Shown: positions 52,901-61,114 of the stretch, piece after piece | How the letters are laid out: each line of letters begins with the position of its first letter | How positions within the stretch are numbered: position 1 is the stretch's first letter | NCBI GenBank assembly: GCA_963834515.1 | Contig: CAWICB010000007.1 | Span: 1,922,001-1,986,000, forward strand | Source: RYN-230 sp963834515 | GTDB lineage: Bacteria; Actinomycetota; Actinomycetes; Streptosporangiales; Streptosporangiaceae | Length of the DNA: 64,000 bases | Direction: 5' to 3' | Translations under genes and position numbers: made by a program | The notes under the pieces: model-generated | Seen by the model: the letters and a program-made list of their open reading frames with translations, nothing else | What the model was told of the DNA's origin: nothing | The model's database searches: none

Positions 52901-53424
52901 GATCTGCCCTTCCGGGTCGTCCAGTTCCGCTCGCACGCTTCCAGCCAGCGCAGGTCCGCCTGGAGCCGGAGCACGATGCCCTCCAGCAGCAGGGCGGCGT
53001 CGGAGCGGGCTGGCTCGGCCAGCGCCGCCCGCTGTGCGTCGCGCAGCCGCCGCAGCAGCTCGCGCCGCTGCGCGTCCACGATCGACAGGGGGTCGGCCAG
53101 CCGCGCCGCCGCGGCCGCGACCAGCTTGAGATGGAATTCCGCCAGATCGGGCCGCGGCCAGCTGACCTCGGCCAGCCAGTCGGCGACCCGCTGCTGGCCG
53201 GCCGGGGTCAGCGCGTACACCTTGCGGTCCGGCCGGTCCGGCAGCCCGGCCGTGTGCTCCACGCTGACCAGGCCGGCCTTCTCCAGCCGGGTCAGCGTGA
53301 CGTAGATCTGGCCGGCGTTCATCGCGTCGCCGAGCGGGCCGAGCGCCTCCCCGAGCCGGGCCCGCAGCTCGTAACCGTGGGACGGTTCTTTCGCCAGCAT
53401 GGCCAGCACGACTTCCTGCTGCAC
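52897..53424 (-). CDS. PadR-family transcriptional regulator
   Basis: A 175-residue PadR regulator: winged helix at the N-terminus (MQQEVVLAMLAKEPSHGYEL, GQIYVTLTRLEKAGLVSVEH, RKVYALTPAGQQRVADWLAE) and the C-terminal helical PadR_C dimerisation part rich in Leu and Arg. It is the first gene of an operon with an ABC ATPase and permease. A perfect 30-base palindrome sits 10 bases upstream of its start and very likely is its operator, so it should repress its own operon until an exported compound binds. Confidence 0.9.
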   Translation of the reverse strand: MQQEVVLAMLAKEPSHGYELRARLGEALGPLGDAMNAGQIYVTLTRLEKAGLVSVEHTAGLPDRPDRKVYALTPAGQQRVADWLAEVSWPRPDLAEFHLKLVAAAAARLADPLSIVDAQRRELLRRLRDAQRAALAEPARSDAALLLEGIVLRLQADLRWLEACERNWTTRKGRS

Positions 53425-53434
53425 GGCCTCTCCT

Positions 53435-53464
53435 CTAACAGTTATCTATATAGATAACTGTTAG
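53435..53464. promoter_or_regulatory. Perfect 30-base palindrome, PadR operator
   Basis: Each arm is CTAACAGTTATCTAT or its complement, with no mismatch and no spacer. It lies between the PadR operon (minus) and the third CoM-transferase gene (plus). The AT-rich centre TCTATATAGA can also hold a -10 box. The match of ATAGATAAC-like arms to a PadR site and its position leave little doubt that it is the operator. It may also affect the plus-strand gene at 53638, which starts 174 bases away. Confidence 0.75.
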
Positions 53465-53637
53465 ATAGGACGGTGTCAAGCCCGCCGGCGGGCGGATTGC
53501 GGGGGTGGCCCCGGATTCCGGAAATCTGCCCCGCCATGGGCACCGGCGGGGCCAGAACGGTCCCCGGAGACGGAAGAAACGCACTGATCAGCGGGCCTAC
53601 GCTCCTGCCACCTCTGGTCCCGATGGAAGGAGCGACG

Positions 53638-54741
53638 ATGCGCATCCACGGTCAGGACATGCTGCTGCCCGTCACCATGGTGGGCAACTACCCCAACCCC
53701 CGCTGGTATGACGGGCACGGCTTCGCCACGCTGCCCAAAGGTGAGTTCATCCACGACTCGATCAGCAAAGAGGCGTTCGAGGACGTCGTCGGCGCGATCG
53801 TGCGCGATCAGGAAGCGGCTGGCCTCGACGTGATCAGCGACGGGAAGGTCTACGGCGGGGACTCGCCGTACGGCACGATCCTGTACTACTACCTGGAGCG
53901 CATGTCGGGTTACCGGCTCTCCGGGCCGCCCATCGGGCTGCCCATCTACTCCACCCTCTTCTCCCCCACGTGTGTCGGCGAGATCAGCCGCGAGGTCCCG
54001 TTCCACCTGGTCAACCTGCGCGCGGTCCGGAAGGCGACCAGCAAGCCGGTCAAGGTCTCCTACACCGGGCTGGGCGTGATCGCCGCGGCCACCACCAACC
54101 TGCACTACAAGGACACCCGGGAAGTCGCGATGGCGCTGGCCAAGGCGTTCAACGAGGACTTCAAGGAACTCGCCGACAACGGCTGCGACATCATCCAGCT
54201 GGATGAGTTCGTCTGGCCGTACGGCATGGGTGACTGGGAGATCGATGCGCTCAACGCCGCCGTCGAGGGCGTGAACTGTGACATCTGGGTGCACACCTGC
54301 TGGGGCAACTACTCCGGCACGCCGGCCTACTTCCCGGACAACACCGAGACCGAGTTCGGCGCGTTCGTGCTGGACAAGCGGGCGTCCGACGCGCCCGCGC
54401 CGGAGCGGGCGCACGCCATCTTCCCGCACGTGAACAGCGCCAACATCACCGCGCTGAACTACGAGGTCGGCCGGACCGGGCCGGATGACCTCAAGCCGCT
54501 GTCCGAGAACAACTGGACCAAGCCGTTCGTAGCCGGGGTCATCGACGTGAAGTCCACCGTGACCGAGAGCGCGGACGAGGTCGCCGACCGGATCCGGCAG
54601 GTGCTGGAGTACGTGCCGGCCGACCGGCTGGGCCTGTCCACCGACTGCGGGCTGATCAACCTGCCCCGGATGATCGCCGCGGGCAAGCTGCGCGCCCTGC
54701 ACGACGGCGCCGCCATCGTCCGGGCCGAAGTCCAGCGCTGA
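53638..54741 (+). CDS. Epoxyalkane:coenzyme M transferase, second close paralogue
   Basis: A 367-residue enzyme very similar along its whole length to the transferase at 40407: MVGNYPNPRWYDG, VISDGKVYGGDSPYGTILYY, GLPIYSTLFSPTCVGEISRE. Zinc ligands are His219 and Cys221 in WVHTCWGNYSG and Cys337 in TDCGLINL. The start is ATG 53638 after GGAAGGAGCGACG; the frame is open 55 codons upstream but without similarity. It faces away from the PadR operon and is followed by a strong hairpin. The duplicate may prefer another epoxide or enantiomer. It stands alone between the export operon and CoM biosynthesis. Confidence 0.86.
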   Translation: MRIHGQDMLLPVTMVGNYPNPRWYDGHGFATLPKGEFIHDSISKEAFEDVVGAIVRDQEAAGLDVISDGKVYGGDSPYGTILYYYLERMSGYRLSGPPIGLPIYSTLFSPTCVGEISREVPFHLVNLRAVRKATSKPVKVSYTGLGVIAAATTNLHYKDTREVAMALAKAFNEDFKELADNGCDIIQLDEFVWPYGMGDWEIDALNAAVEGVNCDIWVHTCWGNYSGTPAYFPDNTETEFGAFVLDKRASDAPAPERAHAIFPHVNSANITALNYEVGRTGPDDLKPLSENNWTKPFVAGVIDVKSTVTESADEVADRIRQVLEYVPADRLGLSTDCGLINLPRMIAAGKLRALHDGAAIVRAEVQR

Positions 54742-54773
54742 CCCGCTGCTGCCGCCCGGCTGACCCCTCCCGG

Positions 54774-54807
54774 TTGGCCCCCGGGGCCCGGCTGCCCCGG
54801 GGGTCAA
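54774..54807 (+). terminator. Strong hairpin after the third transferase gene
   Basis: Arms TTGGCCCCCGGGGC (54774-54787) and GCCCCGGGGGTCAA (54794-54807) pair with one G-T wobble over a 6-base loop. It is 30 bases after the stop. It lacks a T-run but should end transcription before the CoM biosynthesis operon. Confidence 0.55.
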
Positions 54808-54898
54808 CGAACCGGCGGAACCTCACCCCGCCAGGACAGCGAAACTGCGCGGCCCGCGTGCCTATGGTGCGGTCACACCATCGAGCGGGAGGCGCACC

Positions 54899-55736
54899 GT
54901 GGCCGAGTGTCCCAGCTTCCTCCGCCTGCCGGCCCGGCCGGCCAAGCCCCGGTCCCGCGGCCTGACCCACGTGCTGGACAGCGGCCTCACCCCCGGCGGC
55001 ACCGAGGCATTCCTGGGCCAGGCCGGGGCGCTGGTGGACATCGTCAAGGTGGGCTGGGGCATCGGGTACGTCGACCCCACGCTGGAGGAGCGGGTCCAGA
55101 TCTGCGCCGACCATGACTGCCCGGTCTCGCTGGGCGGGACGCTGCTGGAGGTGGCGGCGCGCCAGGACCGGATCGCCGAACTGCGGGACTGGGCGCTCAA
55201 GGTCGGCATGACGCACATCGAGGTGTCCAACGGGCTGCGTGCGATGCCGGAGAGCCGGAAGCACGCCCTGGTCCGCGAGCTGGCCGCGGACTTCGTGGTG
55301 CTGGCCGAGACCGGCGCCAAGACCGGCAACTACCCGCCGACGCCGACCGAGTGGGCGGCGGAGATGGCCGCCGACCTCGACGCGGGCGCGTCCTGGGTCA
55401 TCGCCGAGGGCCGGGAGAGCGGCACGGTCGGGCTGTACCACGCCGACCAGGGCATCCGCGAGGACCTGGTCGCGGCCATCGTGGACCGGGTCCCCCAGGA
55501 CAAGGTGATCTTCGAGGCGCCCGGGAAAGGCCAGCAGGCCTGGTTCATCCAGCATCTCGGGCCGGACGTGAACATCGGCAACGTGGCGCCCGCCGGGGTG
55601 CTCTCGCTGGAGACCCTGCGGCTCGGGCTGCGCGCCGACACTGTGCCAGCCGGCCCCGCGCCAGCCGGCCCGAGGCGGCCGGCCCCGCGCCAGCCGGCCC
55701 CGCGGCGCCCGGCGCCCGGGGCTGAGGCGGCGGGCA
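54899..55736 (+). CDS. comA: Phosphosulfolactate synthase (ComA/XcbB type)
   Basis: About 250 residues of a TIM-barrel phosphosulfolactate synthase, which joins sulfite to phosphoenolpyruvate, the first step of CoM synthesis. Seen: RGLTHVLDSGLTPGG, VDIVKVGWGIGYVDP, PVSLGGTLLEVAARQ, MTHIEVSNGLRAMPE, DFVVLAETGAKTGNYPP, VIAEGRESGTVGLYHADQGI and HLGPDVNIGNVAPAGVLSLETLRLGL. GTG 54899 follows GGGAGG. There is no stop after the enzyme: the frame runs through a Pro/Ala/Arg linker (residues 250-278) into the next protein. In another frame a TGA lies 11 bases before the next ATG, so the fusion may come from an indel in the GC-rich linker. The end coordinate marks the linker border. Confidence 0.88.
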
Positions 55737-56679
55737 TGATCCCGGACCCCGCGCCGAACACCATCACCCGGCCTTACCGCGGGCTGTCCGTGCAGGAGGT
55801 GGACATCCCGCTCACCCCGGCCGCGATCGACGCCCTGCTGTGCAGCCGGGAGATCTACCGGCGCACCGCCTATCTGGTGCTCCGGCACCGGGGCCAGACT
55901 GCGCTGGCCGCGGTCCGCCCGGCTGATCCCGGGCCGCTGTTCTCCCCGGTGGCCGAGCTGCGCGTGCTGTCCGGCCCGGACACCACAGTCTGGATCACCG
56001 ATCCCGGGGCCGACGTGGGCAACGCCACCGCGCTGGCCCGGGTGGCCAGCGAGCACCAGCGCGACGGGATGCTGGCCTACGTGATCCAGGGCAAGTTCGA
56101 GCACGTCAACTTCATCTGGCGGCCCGCACCGGTCCAGATCCGGGTCACCGAGGTGGTGCCGCCCCAGCCGCCCAAGCTACTGGCCATGGCCGAGCAGGTG
56201 GTCGGCTACGACGAGGATCTGCCCCCGGTGGAACTGGTGCTGGACGCGGTCAACGTGCAGGACCTGATGGTGAGCCACCCGGCCGCGCACTACCTGCTGC
56301 CCTGCCGCGGCAGCGGGATCCCGCCGGCCGGCCGGGCGGTCAGCTTCCTGGACACCCACCCGGGCTACCAGCCGGACTGGCTGCTGATCGGCTGTGAGCG
56401 GTCCCGCCAGTTCTACCAGCACTTCTACCGCACCGAGCCCCGCCAGGCCGACCTGTGCCCGCGGGCCCGGGCGGCGGGCCGGCTGACGGGCTGCTGCTCA
56501 CCAAGTGCTGCCTGCTGGAGCGGGGCATCGAGGTCGGCGGGACCACCGCCGTGGTGCCGTGGGGGGCGAGCCTGGACGAGGTCCGGGCCGCACTGCGGGC
56601 GCTCTGCGGCCTCCCGCCGGCCGGCCAGCCGCAGGCCACCGAGATACCGGCGGCGCCGCAGCGGGCCGGTCATGGCTAG
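55737..56679 (+). pseudogene. Unrecognised protein in the CoM biosynthesis operon, one frameshift
   Basis: From ATG 55737, in frame with the phosphosulfolactate synthase, a protein of about 313 residues if one frameshift near 56470 is repaired. Conserved-looking stretches: SREIYRRTAYLVLRHRGQTA, DPGADVGNATALARVASEHQ, VIQGKFEHVNFIWRPAPVQI, PAAHYLLPCRGSGIPPAG, LLIGCERSRQFYQHFY and, past the slip, LLLTKCCLLERGIEVGGTTA then VVPWGASLDEVRAAL. Several Cys residues (CRG, GCERS, KCC) could bind metal or a thiol. I do not recognise the family. The place between the first and second CoM enzymes, overlapping the lyase gene by 8 bases, suggests a role in CoM synthesis or handling. Confidence 0.6.
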
Positions 56680-58030
56680 CGGGCACCCCGCCGATTCAGC
56701 CATCTTCGGGCACCTGTGGGCCACGCCCGAGACGTCGGCGCTGTTCTCCGACGAAGGGCGGACTCAGGCCTGGCTGGACATCCTGGCCGCGCTGGCCCAG
56801 GCCCAGGCCGACACCGGGCTGATCCCGGCCGGTGCCGCGGCGGCGATCCGGGCCCACGCCGACGTGTCCGCGCTGGACCTGGACCTGGTGGCCGAGCAGA
56901 CCCGGCGGACCGGGCACTCCACCCTGGGCCTGATCACGGCGCTGCGCGCCGTGCTGCCCGAGCAGGCCCGGGAATGGGTGTACTACGGGGCGACCGTGCA
57001 GGACCTGTCGGATACCTGGTTCGCGCTGGTGTTCCGGGCCATGGGGGACATCGCCGAGCGGGACGTGACCCGGATGCGGGACCGCGCGCTTGCGCTCGCC
57101 GGGCAGTACCGGGACACCCCGATGTGCGGGCGGACCCACGGGCAGCCCGGGCTGCCCGTCACGTTCGGGTTCAAGGCCGCCGTCTGGGCCGCGGAACTGG
57201 ACCGGCACCTGCAGCGGCTGCGGCAGGGCCGGCTCCGGTGGGAGGTGGTCCAGCTCGGCGGCGCGCTCGGCACCATGGAGTTCTGGGGCGAGGCGGCCCT
57301 CGGCCTGCTAGCCGGGTTCGCCCGGCAGCTCGGGCTGGGGGTGCCGGTCATCCCGTGGATCACCGCCCGGGACGGGGTGGCGGAGTTCCTCTGGCTGCTG
57401 GCCGCGATGTCCGGCACGGCCGGGAAGATCGGCAACGAGGTCTACCAGCTGCAGCGGCCGGAGATCGGGGAGCTGCGGGAGTCGTTCACCCCGGGCACGG
57501 TCGGCTCGATCACCATGCCGCACAAGCGCAACCCGGAGATCTCCGAGCATCTGGTCACGCTGGCCCGGGTGATCCGGGCCCAGGCCGCCGTTGGGCTGGA
57601 CGGGATGATCTGTGAGCACGAGCGGGACGGCCGGGCCTGGAAGGCGGAGTGGCTGGTGGTGCCGGAGGTCTCGATGGCGTTCGCGGCCTGCGTCGGGTCG
57701 GCGGCCCAGATGCTGGACGGGCTGCAGGCCGACCCGGAGCGGATGCTCGGCAACATCGCCGGGCACCAGGGCTACCTGCTGTCCGAACCGGTGATGCGCG
57801 CGCTGGCCGACCGGATCGGCAAGCACTCGGCGCACGAGTCCGTCTACGCCGCGGCCATGCGCGGCCTGGACGCCGGCCAGGACTTCCGCACCGCGCTGCG
57901 CGCCGACCCCCGGCTGGATCCGGTCCCGGACGACGACCTCGACCAGGCCCTGCGGGTGCAGTCGGCACTCGGCTCATGCGCCGCGTTCGTGGACCGGGTC
58001 CGCCGCTCGTGTTCCGGACCAGGCCAGTGA
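56672..58030 (+). CDS. Fumarase/aspartase-superfamily lyase, XcbC-type phosphosulfolactate phosphate-lyase
   Basis: A 452-residue lyase of the adenylosuccinate-lyase/aspartase superfamily. Seen: TGHSTLGLITALRAVLP, EWVYYGATVQDLSDTWFALV, PMCGRTHGQPGLPVTFGFKAA, LGGALGTMEFWGEAA and the signature loop GSITMPHKRNPEISEHLV with its catalytic Ser. In Xanthobacter the member in the CoM operon removes phosphate from phosphosulfolactate to give sulfoacrylate. The position next to the synthase supports the same step here. ATG 56672 lies within the end of the upstream gene; the stop overlaps the next start (GTGA at 58027-58030). A normal carboxymuconate or adenylosuccinate activity is the alternative, less likely in this context. 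Confidence 0.8.
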   Translation: MASGHPADSAIFGHLWATPETSALFSDEGRTQAWLDILAALAQAQADTGLIPAGAAAAIRAHADVSALDLDLVAEQTRRTGHSTLGLITALRAVLPEQAREWVYYGATVQDLSDTWFALVFRAMGDIAERDVTRMRDRALALAGQYRDTPMCGRTHGQPGLPVTFGFKAAVWAAELDRHLQRLRQGRLRWEVVQLGGALGTMEFWGEAALGLLAGFARQLGLGVPVIPWITARDGVAEFLWLLAAMSGTAGKIGNEVYQLQRPEIGELRESFTPGTVGSITMPHKRNPEISEHLVTLARVIRAQAAVGLDGMICEHERDGRAWKAEWLVVPEVSMAFAACVGSAAQMLDGLQADPERMLGNIAGHQGYLLSEPVMRALADRIGKHSAHESVYAAAMRGLDAGQDFRTALRADPRLDPVPDDDLDQALRVQSALGSCAAFVDRVRRSCSGPGQ

Positions 58031-59043
58031 CCGTCACCGGCCCGCAGCGGCCGGGCAGCGAGCGTGAGCCCGGCCCGCCGCGGGTCGACCTGGTGATCGG
58101 CCCGACCCCGCTGCACCAGGCGCCGCGGCTATCCCACGAGCTCGGCGTCGAGCTGTTCTTCAAACGGGATGACCTGACCGGCGCCGGGCTGGGCGGGAAC
58201 AAGCTGCGCGGGCTGGAATACCTGGTCGCCGACGCGCTCGCGCAGGGCTGCGACAGCCTGGTCACCGGGGCCGGCCCGCAGTCGAACTGGACCATGCTGG
58301 CCGCGCTGGCCTGCCTGCGCTACGGGATCGAGCCGCACATCGTCTGCTACGGCACCGCCCCCGGCCGGGCCGAGGGCAACCTGCGGCTGCACCGCTGGCT
58401 GGGCGTGGATGTGCAGTTCACCGGGTCGGCCGAGCGGCCGTCGGTGGATGCGGGCATCGACGCGGTTACCGCCGGGCTGCGGGCGGCCGGCCGCCGCCCC
58501 TACCCGGTCCCCCGGGGCGGGGCCACACCGCTGGGCGCGTTCGGCTACCTGCGGGCCAGCCGGGAGCTGGCCGCCCAGCTGGCCGGGCTGGACCAGGCCC
58601 CGGCCGGGTTGTGGCTGGCCACGGGGTCGTGCGGAACCCAGGCCGGGCTGCTGGCCGGTGCCGCTCTGACCGGGGCGGCGTACCAGGTGGTGGGGGTGAC
58701 GGTGAGCCGGCCGGCGGCGGAATGCCGGCCCCGGGTCCACGGCCTGGCCGGCGCGGTGGCCACGCTGGCCGGCCTGGACGGCGTCATCCCCGTCCCGGAC
58801 GTCCGGGACGGCTGGATCGGCCCCGGCTACGGCATCCCGTCGGCCGCCGGGCAGGCGGCGGCCCGGCTCACCGCGGTGACCGAAGGCGTGTTCCTGGACC
58901 CGGTGTTCGGCGCCAAGGCGATGGCCGCCGTGATCAGCGAAGCACGCGCGGGCCACCTGCACGGCCCGCAGGTGTTCCTGGTCAGTGGTGGTGCGCCCAC
59001 GCTGTTCGCCGGGCCGGCGCTGGACGGGGACGGGGAGCGATGA
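58027..59043 (+). CDS. PLP-dependent enzyme of the D-cysteine desulfhydrase family, XcbE type
   Basis: A 338-residue fold-type II PLP enzyme. RVDLVIGPTPLHQAPRLSHE and FFKRDDLTGAGLGGNKLRGLEYLV contain the PLP Lys (GGNK). VTGAGPQSNWTMLAALACLR holds the substrate loop; LWLATGSCGTQAGLLAGAAL holds the phosphate-binding Gly/Thr/Ser cluster. The pattern is D-cysteine desulfhydrase/ACC deaminase. In the bacterial CoM pathway a member of this family (XcbE) cleaves a cysteine conjugate to release the thiol of CoM in the last step. GTG 58027 and the ATGA overlap at 59040 tie it to both neighbours. Confidence 0.82.
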   Translation: MTVTGPQRPGSEREPGPPRVDLVIGPTPLHQAPRLSHELGVELFFKRDDLTGAGLGGNKLRGLEYLVADALAQGCDSLVTGAGPQSNWTMLAALACLRYGIEPHIVCYGTAPGRAEGNLRLHRWLGVDVQFTGSAERPSVDAGIDAVTAGLRAAGRRPYPVPRGGATPLGAFGYLRASRELAAQLAGLDQAPAGLWLATGSCGTQAGLLAGAALTGAAYQVVGVTVSRPAAECRPRVHGLAGAVATLAGLDGVIPVPDVRDGWIGPGYGIPSAAGQAAARLTAVTEGVFLDPVFGAKAMAAVISEARAGHLHGPQVFLVSGGAPTLFAGPALDGDGER

Positions 59044-60561
59044 GCGGCGTGCCGCCCCCGGACGGCTATCTCGGCACCTCAGCGCGGATCACCAGCGGGC
59101 CCGCACCCGAGCTGGTCGAGGCGGGCTACGAGCTCGAAATCGGTGACGCGCCGCTGCTGCACCGCGGGCTGACCCTGGCCGACCTGGCCCACCTGGCCGA
59201 GCTGGTGGCGTGTGGCGCGCTCACCCGCGGCGAGGCGGCGCCAGTGGGCGCGGTGCTGCTGAAGCTGCTGGACGTGCCAGCCGACTGCTTCCCCTACGAT
59301 CCGGTGTACGGCGACGCCTATAACAGCCGGGAGCGCGAACTGGAGCGGCAGGTGGGCCCGGCGGCCGGGTGGCTGCACCTGGGCCGGACCCGCCGCGAGG
59401 CGGGCCGCATCGCGTTCCGGCTGGCCCTGCGGGACCGGCTGCTGGGCCTGCACGCCGACGTGGCCGGCTTCGCCGGCGCGGTCGCGGGGCAGGCCGGCCG
59501 GCACGCGGGAACGCTGTGGGCCGACACCACGTACCTGCAGCCCGCCCAGCCGTCCACGTTCGGCCACTACCTGGGCGGCTTCGCCGAGCAGGCCGTCCGC
59601 AACCTGGACCGGATCGAGGCGGCCTACACCGGCACGGACGTGTCCCCGGCCGGGCCGGCGGGGCAGGTGGCACAAGGATCCCGCTGGACCGGGCCCGGCT
59701 GGCCCAGTCGCTGGGGTTCGGCGCGGCCGGGGCGCATACCCGCGACGCGATGTGGTCGGTGGACGTGCTGGCGGACGCGGTGCTGGCCGCCGCGCAGGCC
59801 GCGGCCACGCTCAGCCAGCTCGCCTCGGACCTGGAGATCTTCGCCAGCCCCGCGTTCGGCTACGTGACCCTGGACGCCTCGCTGTGCCGGGCCAGCGTGC
59901 TGATGCCGCAGAAGCGCAATCCCTATGCGCTGCCGGTACTGCGCGGCGGCGCGGGCACCCTGGCCGGCCGCTGGCCGGGCTGCTCGCTACCGGGCTGACC
60001 CCGTCGGCCCGGACCGACAACTGGCTGTACGCCTACGGGGAGGTGGCCAGCGCCGTCGAGCTCGCGGGCCGGCTGGTGCGGCTGGGCTCCGCCGTGGTCA
60101 CCGGGCTGACCGTGCACGCCGACGTCCTGGCCGCCGAGGCGGTCAGCCACTTCACCGCCGCGGCCGATCTGGCCGAGGAACTGGCGCAGCGGTTCCGGCT
60201 GGACTACCGGACGGCGTACCGGGTGGTCGGCCGGGCCGTGGCGGCCGCGCTGGCTGCCGGCAGCGGCGAGCTGACCGCACCGATCGTGATGTCCGCGGCC
60301 CGGGACATCACCGGGCAGGAGATCCCGGTCACCGCGGGCCTGCTCGAGACGGTGACCGACCCGGCGGTGGTGGTGGCGGCCCGGCAGGCACCGGGGAGCG
60401 CCAGCCCGGACCGGGTCCGGCAGCATGCCCGGCGGGTGCGGCGCCGGGCCACGGCGGCGCGGCGGTGGAACGCGGCCCGCCGGGCCCGCAACGCCCAGGC
60501 TGAGGCGGACCTCATCGCCACGGTGACGGCCCTGACACGAGCCTCTGGTGGCGCGGGCTGA
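59040..60561 (+). pseudogene. Argininosuccinate-lyase-like enzyme, XcbD type, two frameshifts
   Basis: A fumarase-superfamily lyase of about 506 residues if two slips (near 59655 and 59970) are repaired. Frame 1: LVEAGYELEIGDAPLLHRGL, RELERQVGPAAGWLHLGRTR, WADTTYLQPAQPSTFGHYLG. Frame 2: IPLDRARLAQSLGFGAAGAH, DLEIFASPAFGYVTLD and the signature loop CRASVLMPQKRNPYALPVLR. Frame 3: TGLTPSARTDNWLYAYGEVA to the end. Argininosuccinate-lyase-like XcbD works with XcbE in Xanthobacter, joining cysteine to sulfoacrylate. ATG 59040 overlaps the PLP gene stop. Conservation in all three parts argues for sequencing indels or very recent mutations; if real, CoM synthesis would be blocked. Confidence 0.78.
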
Positions 60562-60774
60562 GGCGCGGGCTCACCTTTCCCGGATGTGGTGCAGTAGCTG
60601 ACCGTTTTATCCCGGTTCGGCCGGGCCAGCCGCGTGATAGTGCCGCCGGGGGGCCGGACGGGCCGGGCGGGTCACCCGTGCCGGGCGATGCCGGCGGGGC
60701 GGAGCGGTGATCGGTTAGAACCTGGCCCGCGAAGGCTGGCCGCCATTGCGCCGCGGCGCCTGAACAGGAGAGCC

Positions 60775-61104
60775 ATGACCGCAGAAACACCTGTTCTCGA
60801 TATGCTGGCTGACGTCACCGCCGCGTCGGTGGAGCATAGTTCGCTGGCTCCGCGGGAGCTGATGCTGGCCCGGGTCGCGGCCTTGATCGCGGTGGGTGCA
60901 CCGCCCGCGTCGTACCTGGCCTATGCGGGGGCGGCCGCTGATCTGGGGGTCACGGCCGAGGATCTGCAGGGCGTGATGATCGCTGTCGCGCCGGTGGCCG
61001 GCCCGGCCCGGGTGGCCGCGGCGGCTGGCCATACCCGGCGTGCCCTGGGCGTGGCGATCGTGGTGGCCGACGCCGGGCTTCCAGATGGCGGCGGGCAGGA
61101 GTAG
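60775..61104 (+). CDS. Carboxymuconolactone-decarboxylase-type protein
   Basis: A 109-residue all-helical protein of the CMD/AhpD-like group: LAPRELMLARVAALIAVGAPP, SYLAYAGAAADLGVTAEDLQGVM, VAPVAGPARVAAAAGHTRRAL. The CxxC pair of AhpD proteins is absent, so it is of the non-redox CMD subgroup of unknown function. ATG 60775 follows CAGGAGAG. Its stop lies 10 bases before the diacylglycerol-kinase-like gene, so the two form a pair. No tie to CoM chemistry is visible. Confidence 0.78.
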   Translation: MTAETPVLDMLADVTAASVEHSSLAPRELMLARVAALIAVGAPPASYLAYAGAAADLGVTAEDLQGVMIAVAPVAGPARVAAAAGHTRRALGVAIVVADAGLPDGGGQE

Positions 61105-61114
61105 CGGGCCCCGG

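Noticed and set aside
54899..58030. A single 1043-residue fusion of phosphosulfolactate synthase, unknown protein and lyase
   Set aside because: The continuous frame passes out of frame through the end of the unknown protein (56470-56671). The lyase has its own start at 56672, and its upstream sequence in that frame is Arg/Pro shadow.
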